A stretch of DNA of 5,686 bases from CAZAKZ01 sp964485695 (GCA_964485695.1 CAZAKZ010000252.1:1-5686); one strand, 5' to 3'. Numbered from the stretch's first letter, positions 1-5,595 are shown. Notes: a model not told the origin generated them from the letters alone. A program made the numbers and translations.

Positions 1-51
1 AAAAATTGGTGGACAGCCTCGCTGAAAATCGGTTTATGCAACAACAACTAG

Positions 52-1401
52 CTATTCCCGGAGCCGGCCCCGCAGCCGGTGGATCTCCAGCTCTCGGTTG
101 GCCACGGCTCGTTCCTTGAGCCACCGTTCCGAGGTGCGCCGGGGTGGGGGAGGCGCAGTCGGCGGGGGGCCCGCATCCACGGCCTCCGCATAGACGACTT
201 CCAGGGCCCGGGCATGATCGGCCAGGTTCAGGAGTGAGTCGGGCACATGACTCTGCCAGGCCTCAAGACGTTCCGGATGGTGCAGCACCTCCCGGATGCA
301 CTTAGCCAGGGCGCCCGCATCTCCCGGAGGAAACGTCTTCCCGGCCCGGCCCACCCGCTCGGCCAAAGCACCGATGTGAGAAGCCAGCACTGGCAGCCCG
401 AGGCCGAACGCCTCGTCCAGCACGAAGGAGTGGGACTCGTGGGCCAGGCTCGGCACCACGGCCAGGTCGTAGCGCTCCGCCTTCAGTTGCCCGGGCTCGA
501 AGGGGCCGGCCAGGGCCACGGGTAGACCCGCAGCCCGGTCCCGGATCTCACGGTCGTAGTCGGGAAACACGGCCTTGCCGTGAATCGTCAGGTGCACCCG
601 GTTCCGTTCCCCGTCGTCGAGGCGCTCGAGGGCCTGGAGAAGGACGTGCACGCCCTTGTCCCGGTACCAGGTTCCCCAGTGCACCAGGCAAAGTCGTCCC
701 CCTGGATCCTTGATCCTGGCGGCCGGGGCTTTCAGGTCTTCCAGGGTGCCGTGGGGGATCACCCGGTAGCGATCCCCTGGCAAATCGTGCCGGGGCTCCA
801 GGAAGTCGCGCTGCGCCCTGGACGGAGCGATGAGCCGGACGGCTGCTGCGAGTTCCGCCACCTGATCCTGGCCATAGGCCCGGATCTCACCGGCCACCTC
901 CTCCCGGTGCTGCCACGCCTCGGCCGGCGCGCACCCCAGGCAGGCTTCCACGGACAGGGGCCGCCTGCAGAGCACTCCGTCGTCCAGCACCCGGTTGAAC
1001 CGCGGGCAGGTGGAGGAGAGGTCGTGGAGGGTCCACACCACCGGAATCCCCCGCGCCGCGGCCAGGCGGGCCACGCTCCGGCACAGCCGTAGCGAGTGGT
1101 GCAGATGCACCACATCGGGCCTCGAGCGGCCCAGGAGAGCCCACACCCGCCCCTCGGCCCCGGGGGACGCGGTCTGGTGCCAACGGTCTCCACACAGGCC
1201 GTACCGGTGCAGGGTGGCCACCCGGAAGGCACCCGCATCGTCCTCGATGATGGAGGCCTTGGGTGCGGTCACGTGGGTGCCGGTGAGCACCCGGACGTCG
1301 TGGCCCTGGTCCACCTGAATCCCGGCGAGACGCCGGACGTAGAGCTCGGTGCCTCCCAGGTATTCGGGAGGAAAGCCGTGCACCACGTGGAGGATGATCA
1401 T
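52..1401 (-). CDS. GT4-family (glycosyl transferases group 1) glycosyltransferase
   Basis: 449-residue cytoplasmic or membrane-peripheral retaining glycosyltransferase with a GT-B fold; sugar donor and acceptor cannot be told from sequence. Seen: an N-terminal Rossmann start with the acceptor-side GGTE loop (residues 16-19), DVVHLHH (96-102), the TLHD strand (124-127), a C-terminal nucleotide-sugar domain with GTWYRDKG (243-250), and the family EX7E signature as E322...E330 in HESHSFVLDEAFGLGLPV. Four cysteines lie just after TLHD (C132, C145, C154, C157; spacing x12, x8, x2), a pattern found in one subset of GT4 enzymes and possibly a metal knob. The tail is unusual: a proline-rich linker (411-420) and then a charged helix with heptad-like leucines up to the stop. 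The ATG directly follows the TAG of the upstream membrane protein gene, with an AGGA-type ribosome site inside that gene, so translation is probably coupled. The C-terminus sits at a base-composition break and may be truncated. Confidence 0.93.
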   Translation of the reverse strand: MIILHVVHGFPPEYLGGTELYVRRLAGIQVDQGHDVRVLTGTHVTAPKASIIEDDAGAFRVATLHRYGLCGDRWHQTASPGAEGRVWALLGRSRPDVVHLHHSLRLCRSVARLAAARGIPVVWTLHDLSSTCPRFNRVLDDGVLCRRPLSVEACLGCAPAEAWQHREEVAGEIRAYGQDQVAELAAAVRLIAPSRAQRDFLEPRHDLPGDRYRVIPHGTLEDLKAPAARIKDPGGRLCLVHWGTWYRDKGVHVLLQALERLDDGERNRVHLTIHGKAVFPDYDREIRDRAAGLPVALAGPFEPGQLKAERYDLAVVPSLAHESHSFVLDEAFGLGLPVLASHIGALAERVGRAGKTFPPGDAGALAKCIREVLHHPERLEAWQSHVPDSLLNLADHARALEVVYAEAVDAGPPPTAPPPPRRTSERWLKERAVANRELEIHRLRGRLRE

Positions 1402-2496
1402 CTATTGCGTCCTGTTACGACCGCTTGTGTCCTGCCCGGTCCCGTCCTCCGCCGCTCTTTCCATCTCGACCCGGCGGACCTCGGAGAACGTGAGGCCTTC
1501 CAGGCCCAGGCTCACGAAACCCAGAGCGATGAGGAAAGCCAGCTGCACGAGCCACAGCACGATGGCGTAAGCCGCGGCCGTGTTCGGATCCACCTCGAAA
1601 CACACCTCGAGCACCAGGGTCGTGGCGACCTGAAACACACCGAGAAAACCGGGCCCCTGGGGGATTGCCACGGCCAGGGCCAGCGCCGCGGTCAGCAGGC
1701 AGGCGCCGAGGATACCCGCCTGGATGCCGAAGCTCAGAAACAGGAAGTACTCCGACAGCATGATGCCGCCCCACACCGGAAGCGTCCACGCCCCGGACAG
1801 CAGCGCCTCCCTGGGCTTCCGGAACACGGCGATTCCCCCGAGAAATCGCTCCAGCAGCCCGGTGAGAAAGCCCCCGACCCGCTTCCCGAACACCTTCTGG
1901 ACGCAGTGCAGCACGCCCCGGGGCCAGTAGGCCAGGAGGGCCACGAACCCGACCATGCCCGCACAGAAGAGTCCGCTCAGGAGGCCCACGTCCCGGAGGA
2001 GGGCATCCACGGCCACGGGCGCTTCCCCGTCACGAAACACCACGGTCTTGCCTTCGGGAAAGGGGAACACCAGGAGCATCAACACCGTGAGCATCACCAC
2101 CAGGGCCAGGTCCAGGATCCGCTCCACCACTACCGTGGCAAAGGCCCCGAAGAACGAAATGCCTTCCTTCCGCGCCAGAAAGAACGCCTTCACCATCTCC
2201 CCGATTCGCGCCGGGATCATGCCGTTGACCAGGATGCCGATCATGGACATGTTGTAGAGCCGGTACGCTCCGATGGGCTTCACGTCGAGCAGGAGGATCC
2301 GCCAACGAATGCCGCGGGCCACCACCGAGGCCCAGATGCACAGCAGCGCCGGGACGAGCCACCCGTTGAAGGAGCCGGTGATGGCGGTCCAGACCTCCCC
2401 CCAGTCCTCGACGCGCTTGAGGAAGAAGTAGAGACAGACTCCGCTCACGGCCAGGGCCACGGCCAGGCTGAGCATTTGCTTCCTCTTCGGATCCAT
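1402..2496 (-). CDS. Lysylphosphatidylglycerol synthase TM / flippase-like membrane protein
   Basis: 364-residue polytopic inner-membrane protein of the LPG_synthase_TM (PF03706, UPF0104, AglD/MprF N-domain) family. Family members are implicated in moving or handling lipid-linked substrates; the exact substrate here is unknown. Seen: about eight hydrophobic segments (roughly 10-26, 47-66, 82-95, 126-147, 171-190, 240-258, 262-280, 312-332). The family's conserved core is present: RGIRWRILL (61-69), then NGMIPARIGEMVKAFFLARK (91-110), the ATVVVERILDL helix (120-130), and the late PQGPGFLGVF loop (279-288). Length is normal for the stand-alone family, and there is no C-terminal MprF synthase domain. 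The tail after about 345 is hydrophilic and cytoplasmic-looking. The ATG at 2494-2496 is preceded by GGAAGG at a good distance. It abuts the glycosyltransferase gene with no gap, and the pair suggests glycolipid or exopolysaccharide assembly. Confidence 0.93.
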   Translation of the reverse strand: MDPKRKQMLSLAVALAVSGVCLYFFLKRVEDWGEVWTAITGSFNGWLVPALLCIWASVVARGIRWRILLLDVKPIGAYRLYNMSMIGILVNGMIPARIGEMVKAFFLARKEGISFFGAFATVVVERILDLALVVMLTVLMLLVFPFPEGKTVVFRDGEAPVAVDALLRDVGLLSGLFCAGMVGFVALLAYWPRGVLHCVQKVFGKRVGGFLTGLLERFLGGIAVFRKPREALLSGAWTLPVWGGIMLSEYFLFLSFGIQAGILGACLLTAALALAVAIPQGPGFLGVFQVATTLVLEVCFEVDPNTAAAYAIVLWLVQLAFLIALGFVSLGLEGLTFSEVRRVEMERAAEDGTGQDTSGRNRTQ

Positions 2497-2588
2497 CGTC
2501 GCCTTCCGGATTCGAGTCGCTGCATCTATCGCGTGGCGGGGAGTTTACTCTTCCTCTCCGAGGATTTCCACAACCCGCCCGGAACCGG

Positions 2589-2607
2589 CCGCCCGCGGCG
2601 GTTATTT
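2589..2607 (+). terminator. GC hairpin followed by T-rich stretch (terminator-like)
   Basis: CCGCC (2589-2593), loop CGC, GGCGG (2597-2601), followed by TTATTTT. In plus-strand RNA this has the form of a short intrinsic terminator. No plus-strand gene lies just upstream, so if it works it would stop antisense transcription coming across the flippase-like gene or attenuate a distant promoter. The five-base stem is short and it may be chance in GC-rich DNA. Confidence 0.25.
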
Positions 2608-2613
2608 TCAGTT

Positions 2614-2631
2614 TTCCGGTTGCCGGAACCG
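2614..2631. repeat. Palindrome TTCCGG-TTG-CCGGAA with a repeated CCGGAACCG motif
   Basis: TTCCGG (2614-2619) and CCGGAA (2623-2628) form a perfect 6-bp inverted repeat around TTG. Its right arm is part of CCGGAACCG (2623-2631), which is repeated exactly at 2579-2587, 44 bases upstream (four turns of 11). The palindrome overlaps the possible -35 element of the secreted-protein gene. This arrangement is typical of a repressor or activator site in a divergent promoter, but no regulator is encoded in the window to link to it. Confidence 0.35.
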
Positions 2632-2717
2632 AGCGATATCCCTACCCTGGATGCGCGGGAGTAACCTGCTGCGACCCGGTGATTCCATTCGGTGCTTCCA
2701 TTGAAGAGGAGTAGGAA

Positions 2718-3725
2718 ATGCGCGTTTTGATCCCCTCCCTGCTGCTGATCATCCTCGTATGCGGCCCCTGTTCGGCCCAGAACGAGGTCTTCGTCGCGTA
2801 CCCCCTCGATACGCTCCACAGCGTGTTCGGCCACTGGAATCCCTTCGGCTCCCTGTCCACGGGCAGCGCCGACGAATGCCGGGAGCAGCTGCTCATCCCC
2901 GCAGCGTACCTGCCGCCCACGGGCGGCACCATCACGGCCATCGAGGTCTCGCCCCACGTCACAGGTGTAACGCCCTTCAAGAGCCTGGTCATCTCCATGG
3001 GGCACTCCACGGTGCCGACCCTCAGCTTCACCTTTGCCGCGAACCTGCCCAAGCCCTGGCTGGTCTATTCCCTGACCAATCAGTCAATGAACTGGGGCTC
3101 CAACAAGTCGTGGTTCCGGATCAAGCTGCAGGCGTTTTTCCGGTACGACGGCAAGAGCAACCTCATCATCGAGTTCCAGAAGATCCTGGACCGGCCGAAC
3201 AACCCGAACCTGGGCACTCTCTCGCACCAGTACACGATTGCCCCGTACCGGAGAGACCTGCCCCTGGCGGTCTGGGCCAACGGCTCGTACGGCAGCGGCG
3301 CGGCCACGGCAACCACGGCCACCTACCGGTACAACGCCGGGCCCCTCCTCATCCGGGTGATCTTCGCCGCCACCCGTACCCTCACCATCCAGGGCTCGCG
3401 CGGGGGCGGGAAGGCCTACTTCCACCTCGGCAGCACGGCCGTCCTCACGGTGCGGGCCCTGCCGGGCGAGGTCTACTTCAACGGCCTCGATTTCAGTCTC
3501 CGGGCCTCGGGGCTTCAGGTGCCCGGCATCCAGGGTGTCTGGTGGCTCCCGGGGATCTTCAACCTCTTCTGGACCGGATTCGTGAACGCGCAGGGCGAGG
3601 GGACCTTCCATCTGCCCATCCCCAACGTGCCGGTCCTGATAGGCACCCACGCCTACTTCCAGTCGGCCACGGCCGGTACCAGCGTGAACTTCACCAACGT
3701 GGTGGACGCCATCGTGGCCCAGTGA
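2718..3725 (+). CDS. Exported protein of unknown function, planctomycete-type
   Basis: 335 residues. Residues 1-20 form a signal peptide (R2, hydrophobic core 4-14, cleavage likely after CSA at 20); the two cysteines in it (15, 18) are not in a lipobox, so this is probably not a lipoprotein. The mature protein looks all-beta. An N-terminal part (about 21-215) contains alternating hydrophobic strands and a FRYDGKSNLIIEF segment (141-153). A C-terminal part (about 220-335) has ALPGEVYF (247-254), LPGIFNLFW (277-285) and GEGTFHLPIPNVPVLIGTH (293-311). I recognise this general layout from large paralogous sets of secreted proteins in uncultured Planctomycetota, but no function is established. No membrane anchor, sorting motif or catalytic motif is visible. 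The start is well supported: GAGGAG lies 6 bases before the ATG. It is transcribed away from the glycan pair and has no partner in its own operon. Confidence 0.8.
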   Translation: MRVLIPSLLLIILVCGPCSAQNEVFVAYPLDTLHSVFGHWNPFGSLSTGSADECREQLLIPAAYLPPTGGTITAIEVSPHVTGVTPFKSLVISMGHSTVPTLSFTFAANLPKPWLVYSLTNQSMNWGSNKSWFRIKLQAFFRYDGKSNLIIEFQKILDRPNNPNLGTLSHQYTIAPYRRDLPLAVWANGSYGSGAATATTATYRYNAGPLLIRVIFAATRTLTIQGSRGGGKAYFHLGSTAVLTVRALPGEVYFNGLDFSLRASGLQVPGIQGVWWLPGIFNLFWTGFVNAQGEGTFHLPIPNVPVLIGTHAYFQSATAGTSVNFTNVVDAIVAQ

Positions 3726-3730
3726 CCGCG

Positions 3731-3746
3731 CCGGGACCCGGATTTT
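3731..3746 (+). terminator. Possible weak intrinsic terminator after the secreted-protein gene
   Basis: CCGG (3731-3734), loop GAC, CCGG (3738-3741), then ATTTT, starting five bases after the TGA. The stem is only four pairs. The same T-run can also pair at distance, TTTTCCC (3743-3749) with GGGAAAA (3775-3781). Termination here is plausible by position, weak by structure. Confidence 0.28.
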
Positions 3747-3787
3747 CCCACTGAGGGATCTCGTGGAGCTTACCGGGAAAAATACCG

Positions 3788-3809
3788 AACATTTTCCTAA
3801 CATTTTCCT
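3788..3809. repeat. Perfect 11-bp tandem repeat AACATTTTCCT x2 in a heptamer cluster
   Basis: AACATTTTCCT occurs at 3788-3798 and again directly at 3799-3809. The core ATTTTCC also occurs at 3742-3748, and in inverted, slightly expanded form (GGAAAAAT) at 3776-3783, giving four related sites in 68 bases. The 11-bp period puts both tandem copies on the same face of the helix, as expected of an operator for a protein binding direct repeats. The first bases can also be read as GAAC-N7-TAAC (3787-3801), one base off the GAAC-N7-GAAC LexA box known in alphaproteobacteria. A link to damage control of the downstream polymerase operon is inference only. Confidence 0.5.
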
Positions 3810-3836
3810 TGCATCCGGCCGATCTTCGGGTAAAAG
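3809..3836 (+). promoter_or_regulatory. Weak candidate promoter for the DUF6504-like / dinB operon
   Basis: TTGCAT (3809-3814), 16 bases, TAAAAG (3831-3836). Matches to the sigma70 consensus are 3/6 and 4/6. It lies immediately downstream of the 11-bp tandem repeat, in the most AT-rich part of the gap, which is why it is preferred over other positions. Transcription from it would begin near 3843 and give a leader of about 240 bases. Confidence 0.25.
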
Positions 3837-3841
3837 AACAG

Positions 3842-4072
3842 GGTGTACCGGGGGAATCACCTCGCCGGAAGGAGAGGAAATCCAAGGGAGGACCCTGGCA
3901 CACGAGTAGAGAATCAAGCGCGAGCTGCAGGCGGACGACCAACCGCCCATCGCGTCCGGTGCAGGGGTGTTGCCAGTCGCCCCTGTGGCCGTCGCTCCCC
4001 GGTTCGCCTGTGGCTCCGCGGCTTGATTCCAGCCGTGGAGGCTGTGGATACCGGAAGTGGTGCCGGAAGTGG
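3842..4072 (+). promoter_or_regulatory. Candidate structured 5' leader (five successive hairpins) upstream of the polymerase operon
   Basis: This stretch is not convincingly coding: its open frames give Arg/Ser/Pro/Gly/Cys-rich peptides. Pairings that can be read directly: H1 3860-3877, CCUC/GAGG and CC/GG around one G-A mismatch, closed by a GGAA (GNRA-type) tetraloop; H2 3882-3898, CCAAGGG with CCCUGG, one bulged A, loop AGGA; H3 3932-3937 with 3953-3958 (CGGACG/CGUCCG), which competes with GGCGG/CCGCC (3930-3934, 3943-3947); H4 3962-3969 with 3978-3985, eight pairs with one G-U; H5 4014-4023 with 4031-4040, ten pairs with one G-U and a seven-base loop. No T-run follows, so none is a simple terminator. 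It could be a cis-regulatory leader or a small RNA. GC-rich DNA forms hairpins by chance, so covariation evidence would be decisive. Confidence 0.3.
4051..4072 (+). repeat. 10-base direct repeat CCGGAAGTGG just before the DUF6504-like gene
   Basis: CCGGAAGTGG occurs at 4051-4060 and 4063-4072 with a two-base spacer (period 12). The second copy runs into GGGGA (4071-4075), the probable ribosome binding site, six bases before the ATG. A shorter CCGGAAG also occurs in hairpin H1 (3865-3871). It may mark an RNA- or protein-binding site over the translation start, or a small local duplication. Confidence 0.5.
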
Positions 4073-4081
4073 GGACAGGCC

Positions 4082-4333
4082 ATGCAGGTCGTCGAGATTC
4101 ACGAGCCCGTCAAGGTGCGCGCCGACTTCCAGGGCGGCTGCATCACGCCCCTCTACCTGAAGCGCGGCGACCGGGTACATTGCATCGTCCGGGTCAATGC
4201 CCGGTGGGTGGACCGGGACGGCCGGCGGCCCAGACACCACTTCTCGGTCACGGACGGGTCCGGCGACGTGTACCAGCTGGCGCTCCGGGGGGAGGACATG
4301 GTGTGGATGCTGGAAAACGTCACTGTACCATGA
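4082..4333 (+). CDS. Small DUF6504-like protein, partner of the Y-family polymerase
   Basis: 83-residue soluble protein. Seen: an N-terminal HEPVKVRADFQGG, a strand with CIVRVNARWVDR (28-39), the RHHFSVTDGSGDVYQLAL strand pair, and a terminal MVWMLENV. The order (E-P-[VI]-x-V, a basic 'R..R.W' middle, then 'VYEL/VYQL' and 'W.L..V') matches my knowledge of DUF6504, small beta-rich proteins encoded next to ImuB/DinB-type polymerases, best known in Actinobacteria. The role is unknown; a helper in translesion synthesis is the natural guess from context. The start at 4082 is chosen because GGGGA lies six bases upstream and the family-like sequence begins there; the frame is open back to 3809, but that extension is low-complexity and not protein-like. 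Its TGA overlaps an ATG (ATGA) and the polymerase starts seven bases later, so the two are in one operon. Confidence 0.7.
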   Translation: MQVVEIHEPVKVRADFQGGCITPLYLKRGDRVHCIVRVNARWVDRDGRRPRHHFSVTDGSGDVYQLALRGEDMVWMLENVTVP

Positions 4334-4344
4334 CTCAACCATGA
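4330..4344 (+). promoter_or_regulatory. Four-codon mini-ORF (MTQP) bridging two ATGA overlaps
   Basis: ATG at 4330-4332 overlaps the TGA of the DUF6504-like gene (4331-4333), reads ACT CAA CCA, and stops at TGA 4342-4344, which overlaps the polymerase ATG (4341-4343). CCATGA is thereby repeated at 4328-4333 and 4339-4344. There is no Shine-Dalgarno sequence close upstream of 4341, so the polymerase probably depends on ribosomes arriving from upstream. Two successive termination-reinitiation steps would do this; direct reinitiation over seven bases is the simpler alternative. Confidence 0.4.
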
Positions 4345-5591
4345 TCCTCCATCTGGATATCGACGCCTTCTTCGCCTCGGTGGAGCAGCAAAAGGACCCG
4401 CGCCTGCAGGGGCGACCCGTCATCGTGGGTGCCGGGGTCATCGCCAGCTGTTCGTACGAGGCGCGCGCCCGGGGGCTTCGCGCAGGCATGCCCATCCACC
4501 ACGCGCGGCGCATGTGCCCTGAAGCCGTGGTGCTGGAGGGGCGGCACGAGGTCTACCGCTGCTTCACCGACCGCATCTTCGAGATGTGCCGCGACCTCAG
4601 CCCCGCCGTCGAGACCTACCTGGACGAGGCGTATGTGGATCTCACGGGCACCGAACGCCTCCACGGCCCGGCCGGGGCCGTGGGGCGCCGCCTCCGGGCG
4701 GACATTGCCGCAGCCACGGGGCTCAGCGTCTCCGTGGGCCTCGGCCCGAACCGCATGGTGGCCAAGCTCGCGGGCAAGGCGGCCAAGCCGGGCGGCGTGC
4801 GGCGGGTGCGGGCCGCGGAGGTGGACGCCTTCCTCGCCCGCCTTCCCGTGCGGCAACTGCCCGGGGTGGGGCGGGTCCGCAACGCGCTGCTGAACCGGCT
4901 GAACATCCACACCATCGGCGACCTCCGGGTCGTTTCGCGCCGGGGGCTGGCGGCGCTCTTCGGCTCAGACGGGCACCTCCTGTACGACCGGTGCCGCGGC
5001 CGCGACACCCGGGCCGTGACTGCTGATCCCGAAAACACAGTGGTGGAGGTGCCGCGCACCATTTCGCGCGAGACCACCTTTCACCGGGAGACCACGGCAC
5101 CGGACGAGATCGAGGGCATGCTCCACTACCTCACGGAGCGGGCCGCGCGCACGGTGCGGCGCCTGGGGGTGCGGACCCGGCGGGTGGAGGTGCGCATCCG
5201 CTACCCCGACCACAGGAACACCTCCGGCGGCACCACCCTGGCCGCACCCACGGACGTGGACAGCGAGATCTTCGAGATCGCCCTCGCCCGCTACCGGGCC
5301 CTGCACACCCGGCGGGTGGCCCTCCGGCTGGTGGGGGTGGCGTTGACCCGGCTGAGCCTCGCCAGCGGGATGCGGCAGCCCGGCCTCTTCGAGACGGCCT
5401 CGCCGGGCGGCCCAGGGGATCCTCACGGCCCTGCCGGCCTCAAGCGCCCTGCGCTCTACGCGGCCCTGGACCGGATCCGCACCCGGTACGGCCACGGGGC
5501 CGTGGTGGCGGGGCGCTCCCTGGAACTCCTCCACAGCCTGCGCCAGGACGACTACGGCTATATCCTGCGGGCCCCGTCGCTCACGAAGTGA
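4341..5591 (+). CDS. dinB: Y-family translesion DNA polymerase (DNA polymerase IV)
   Basis: 416 residues. Error-prone polymerase that copies past damaged template bases at stalled forks. Seen: catalytic palm residues D6 (in LDIDAFFASVEQ) and D95-E96 (in TYLDEAYVDLTG), so the active site looks intact, unlike ImuB-type paralogues; steric-gate aromatic F11; the nucleotide-binding CSYEARARGLRAGMP (37-51); SVGLGPNRMVAKLAGKAAKP (131-150); a helix-hairpin-helix thumb, LPGVGRVRNALLNRLNIHTIGDL (173-195); the little-finger start ISRETTF (241-247); and a QPGLF beta-clamp-binding motif at 346-350. After that a conserved-type tail (ALDRIRTRYGHGAVVAG, 375-391) extends beyond a minimal Pol IV, as in actinobacterial DinB proteins. 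MILHLDID is the standard N-terminus, so 4341 is the start despite open frame back to 4197. Cotranscribed with the DUF6504-like gene. No canonical LexA palindrome is visible upstream. Confidence 0.96.
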   Translation: MILHLDIDAFFASVEQQKDPRLQGRPVIVGAGVIASCSYEARARGLRAGMPIHHARRMCPEAVVLEGRHEVYRCFTDRIFEMCRDLSPAVETYLDEAYVDLTGTERLHGPAGAVGRRLRADIAAATGLSVSVGLGPNRMVAKLAGKAAKPGGVRRVRAAEVDAFLARLPVRQLPGVGRVRNALLNRLNIHTIGDLRVVSRRGLAALFGSDGHLLYDRCRGRDTRAVTADPENTVVEVPRTISRETTFHRETTAPDEIEGMLHYLTERAARTVRRLGVRTRRVEVRIRYPDHRNTSGGTTLAAPTDVDSEIFEIALARYRALHTRRVALRLVGVALTRLSLASGMRQPGLFETASPGGPGDPHGPAGLKRPALYAALDRIRTRYGHGAVVAGRSLELLHSLRQDDYGYILRAPSLTK

Positions 5592-5595
5592 GCGA
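5577..5595 (+). terminator. Perfect 8-bp hairpin across the dinB stop codon
   Basis: TCGCTCAC (5577-5584), loop GAA, GTGAGCGA (5588-5595). The TGA (5589-5591) lies in the right arm. A C-GAA-G cap is a notably stable small loop. No T-run follows, so it is not a standard intrinsic terminator; it may protect the mRNA 3' end, assist factor-dependent termination, or act bidirectionally. Confidence 0.45.

Larger units (their letters stand above)
2497..2717. promoter_or_regulatory. Divergent intergenic region between the flippase-like gene and the secreted-protein gene
   Basis: 221 bases separate two outward-facing genes, so promoters for both should lie here. On the minus side GGAAGG lies about 5 bases before the flippase ATG. 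On the plus side GAGGAG (2706-2711) lies 6 bases before the ATG at 2718. A weak sigma70-like pair for the plus gene can be read as TTGCCG (2620-2625), 17 bases, TACCCT (2643-2648); four and three positions match consensus, so this is only a suggestion. I could not find a convincing promoter for the minus-strand operon. Repeats in the middle are listed separately. Confidence 0.5.

Noticed and set aside
1096..2664. Long plus-strand open frame (522 codons) opposite the glycosyltransferase and flippase-like genes
   Set aside because: It is antisense to two well-recognised families, spans their junction, and its product is a His/Gln/Glu/Pro-rich string without domains; this is the usual mirror frame of GC-rich genes.
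2718..2777. Lipoprotein signal for the secreted protein (two cysteines near the cleavage region)
   Set aside because: Residues before C15 (ILV) and C18 (CGP) do not fit a lipobox; CSA followed by Q fits signal peptidase I.
3860..3898. CCGGAAGG with nearby CCAAGG, reminiscent of the SRP RNA tip
   Set aside because: The surrounding conserved SRP helix-8 bases and the asymmetric loop are missing; only the GGAA-capped stem is shared.
3084..3950. Minus-strand open frame of 288 codons over the secreted-protein gene and the gap
   Set aside because: It lies opposite a gene with signal peptide and strong ribosome site, shows biased composition, and has no recognisable motif.
4019..4035. Five-pair stem with a seven-base loop resembling a tRNA T-arm
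   Set aside because: The loop is TGATTCC rather than a TTC-type T-loop, the stem extends to ten pairs, and no acceptor or anticodon arms can be placed.
3809..4081. N-terminal extension of the DUF6504-like frame back to a TTG
   Set aside because: The added 91 residues are Arg/Ser/Pro/Cys-rich low-complexity sequence overlying the hairpins; the family-like region and a ribosome site begin at 4082.
3726..4081. Classical SOS boxes (CTGT-N8-ACAG or GAAC-N4-GTTC) upstream of the polymerase operon
   Set aside because: No palindromic match was found by reading; only the imperfect GAAC-N7-TAAC direct repeat is present, which is reported as inference.
4197..4340. N-terminal extension of the polymerase frame to an ATG at 4197
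   Set aside because: Y-family polymerases begin with the ILHLDIDAFF strand; the extension only reads the DUF6504-like gene out of frame.
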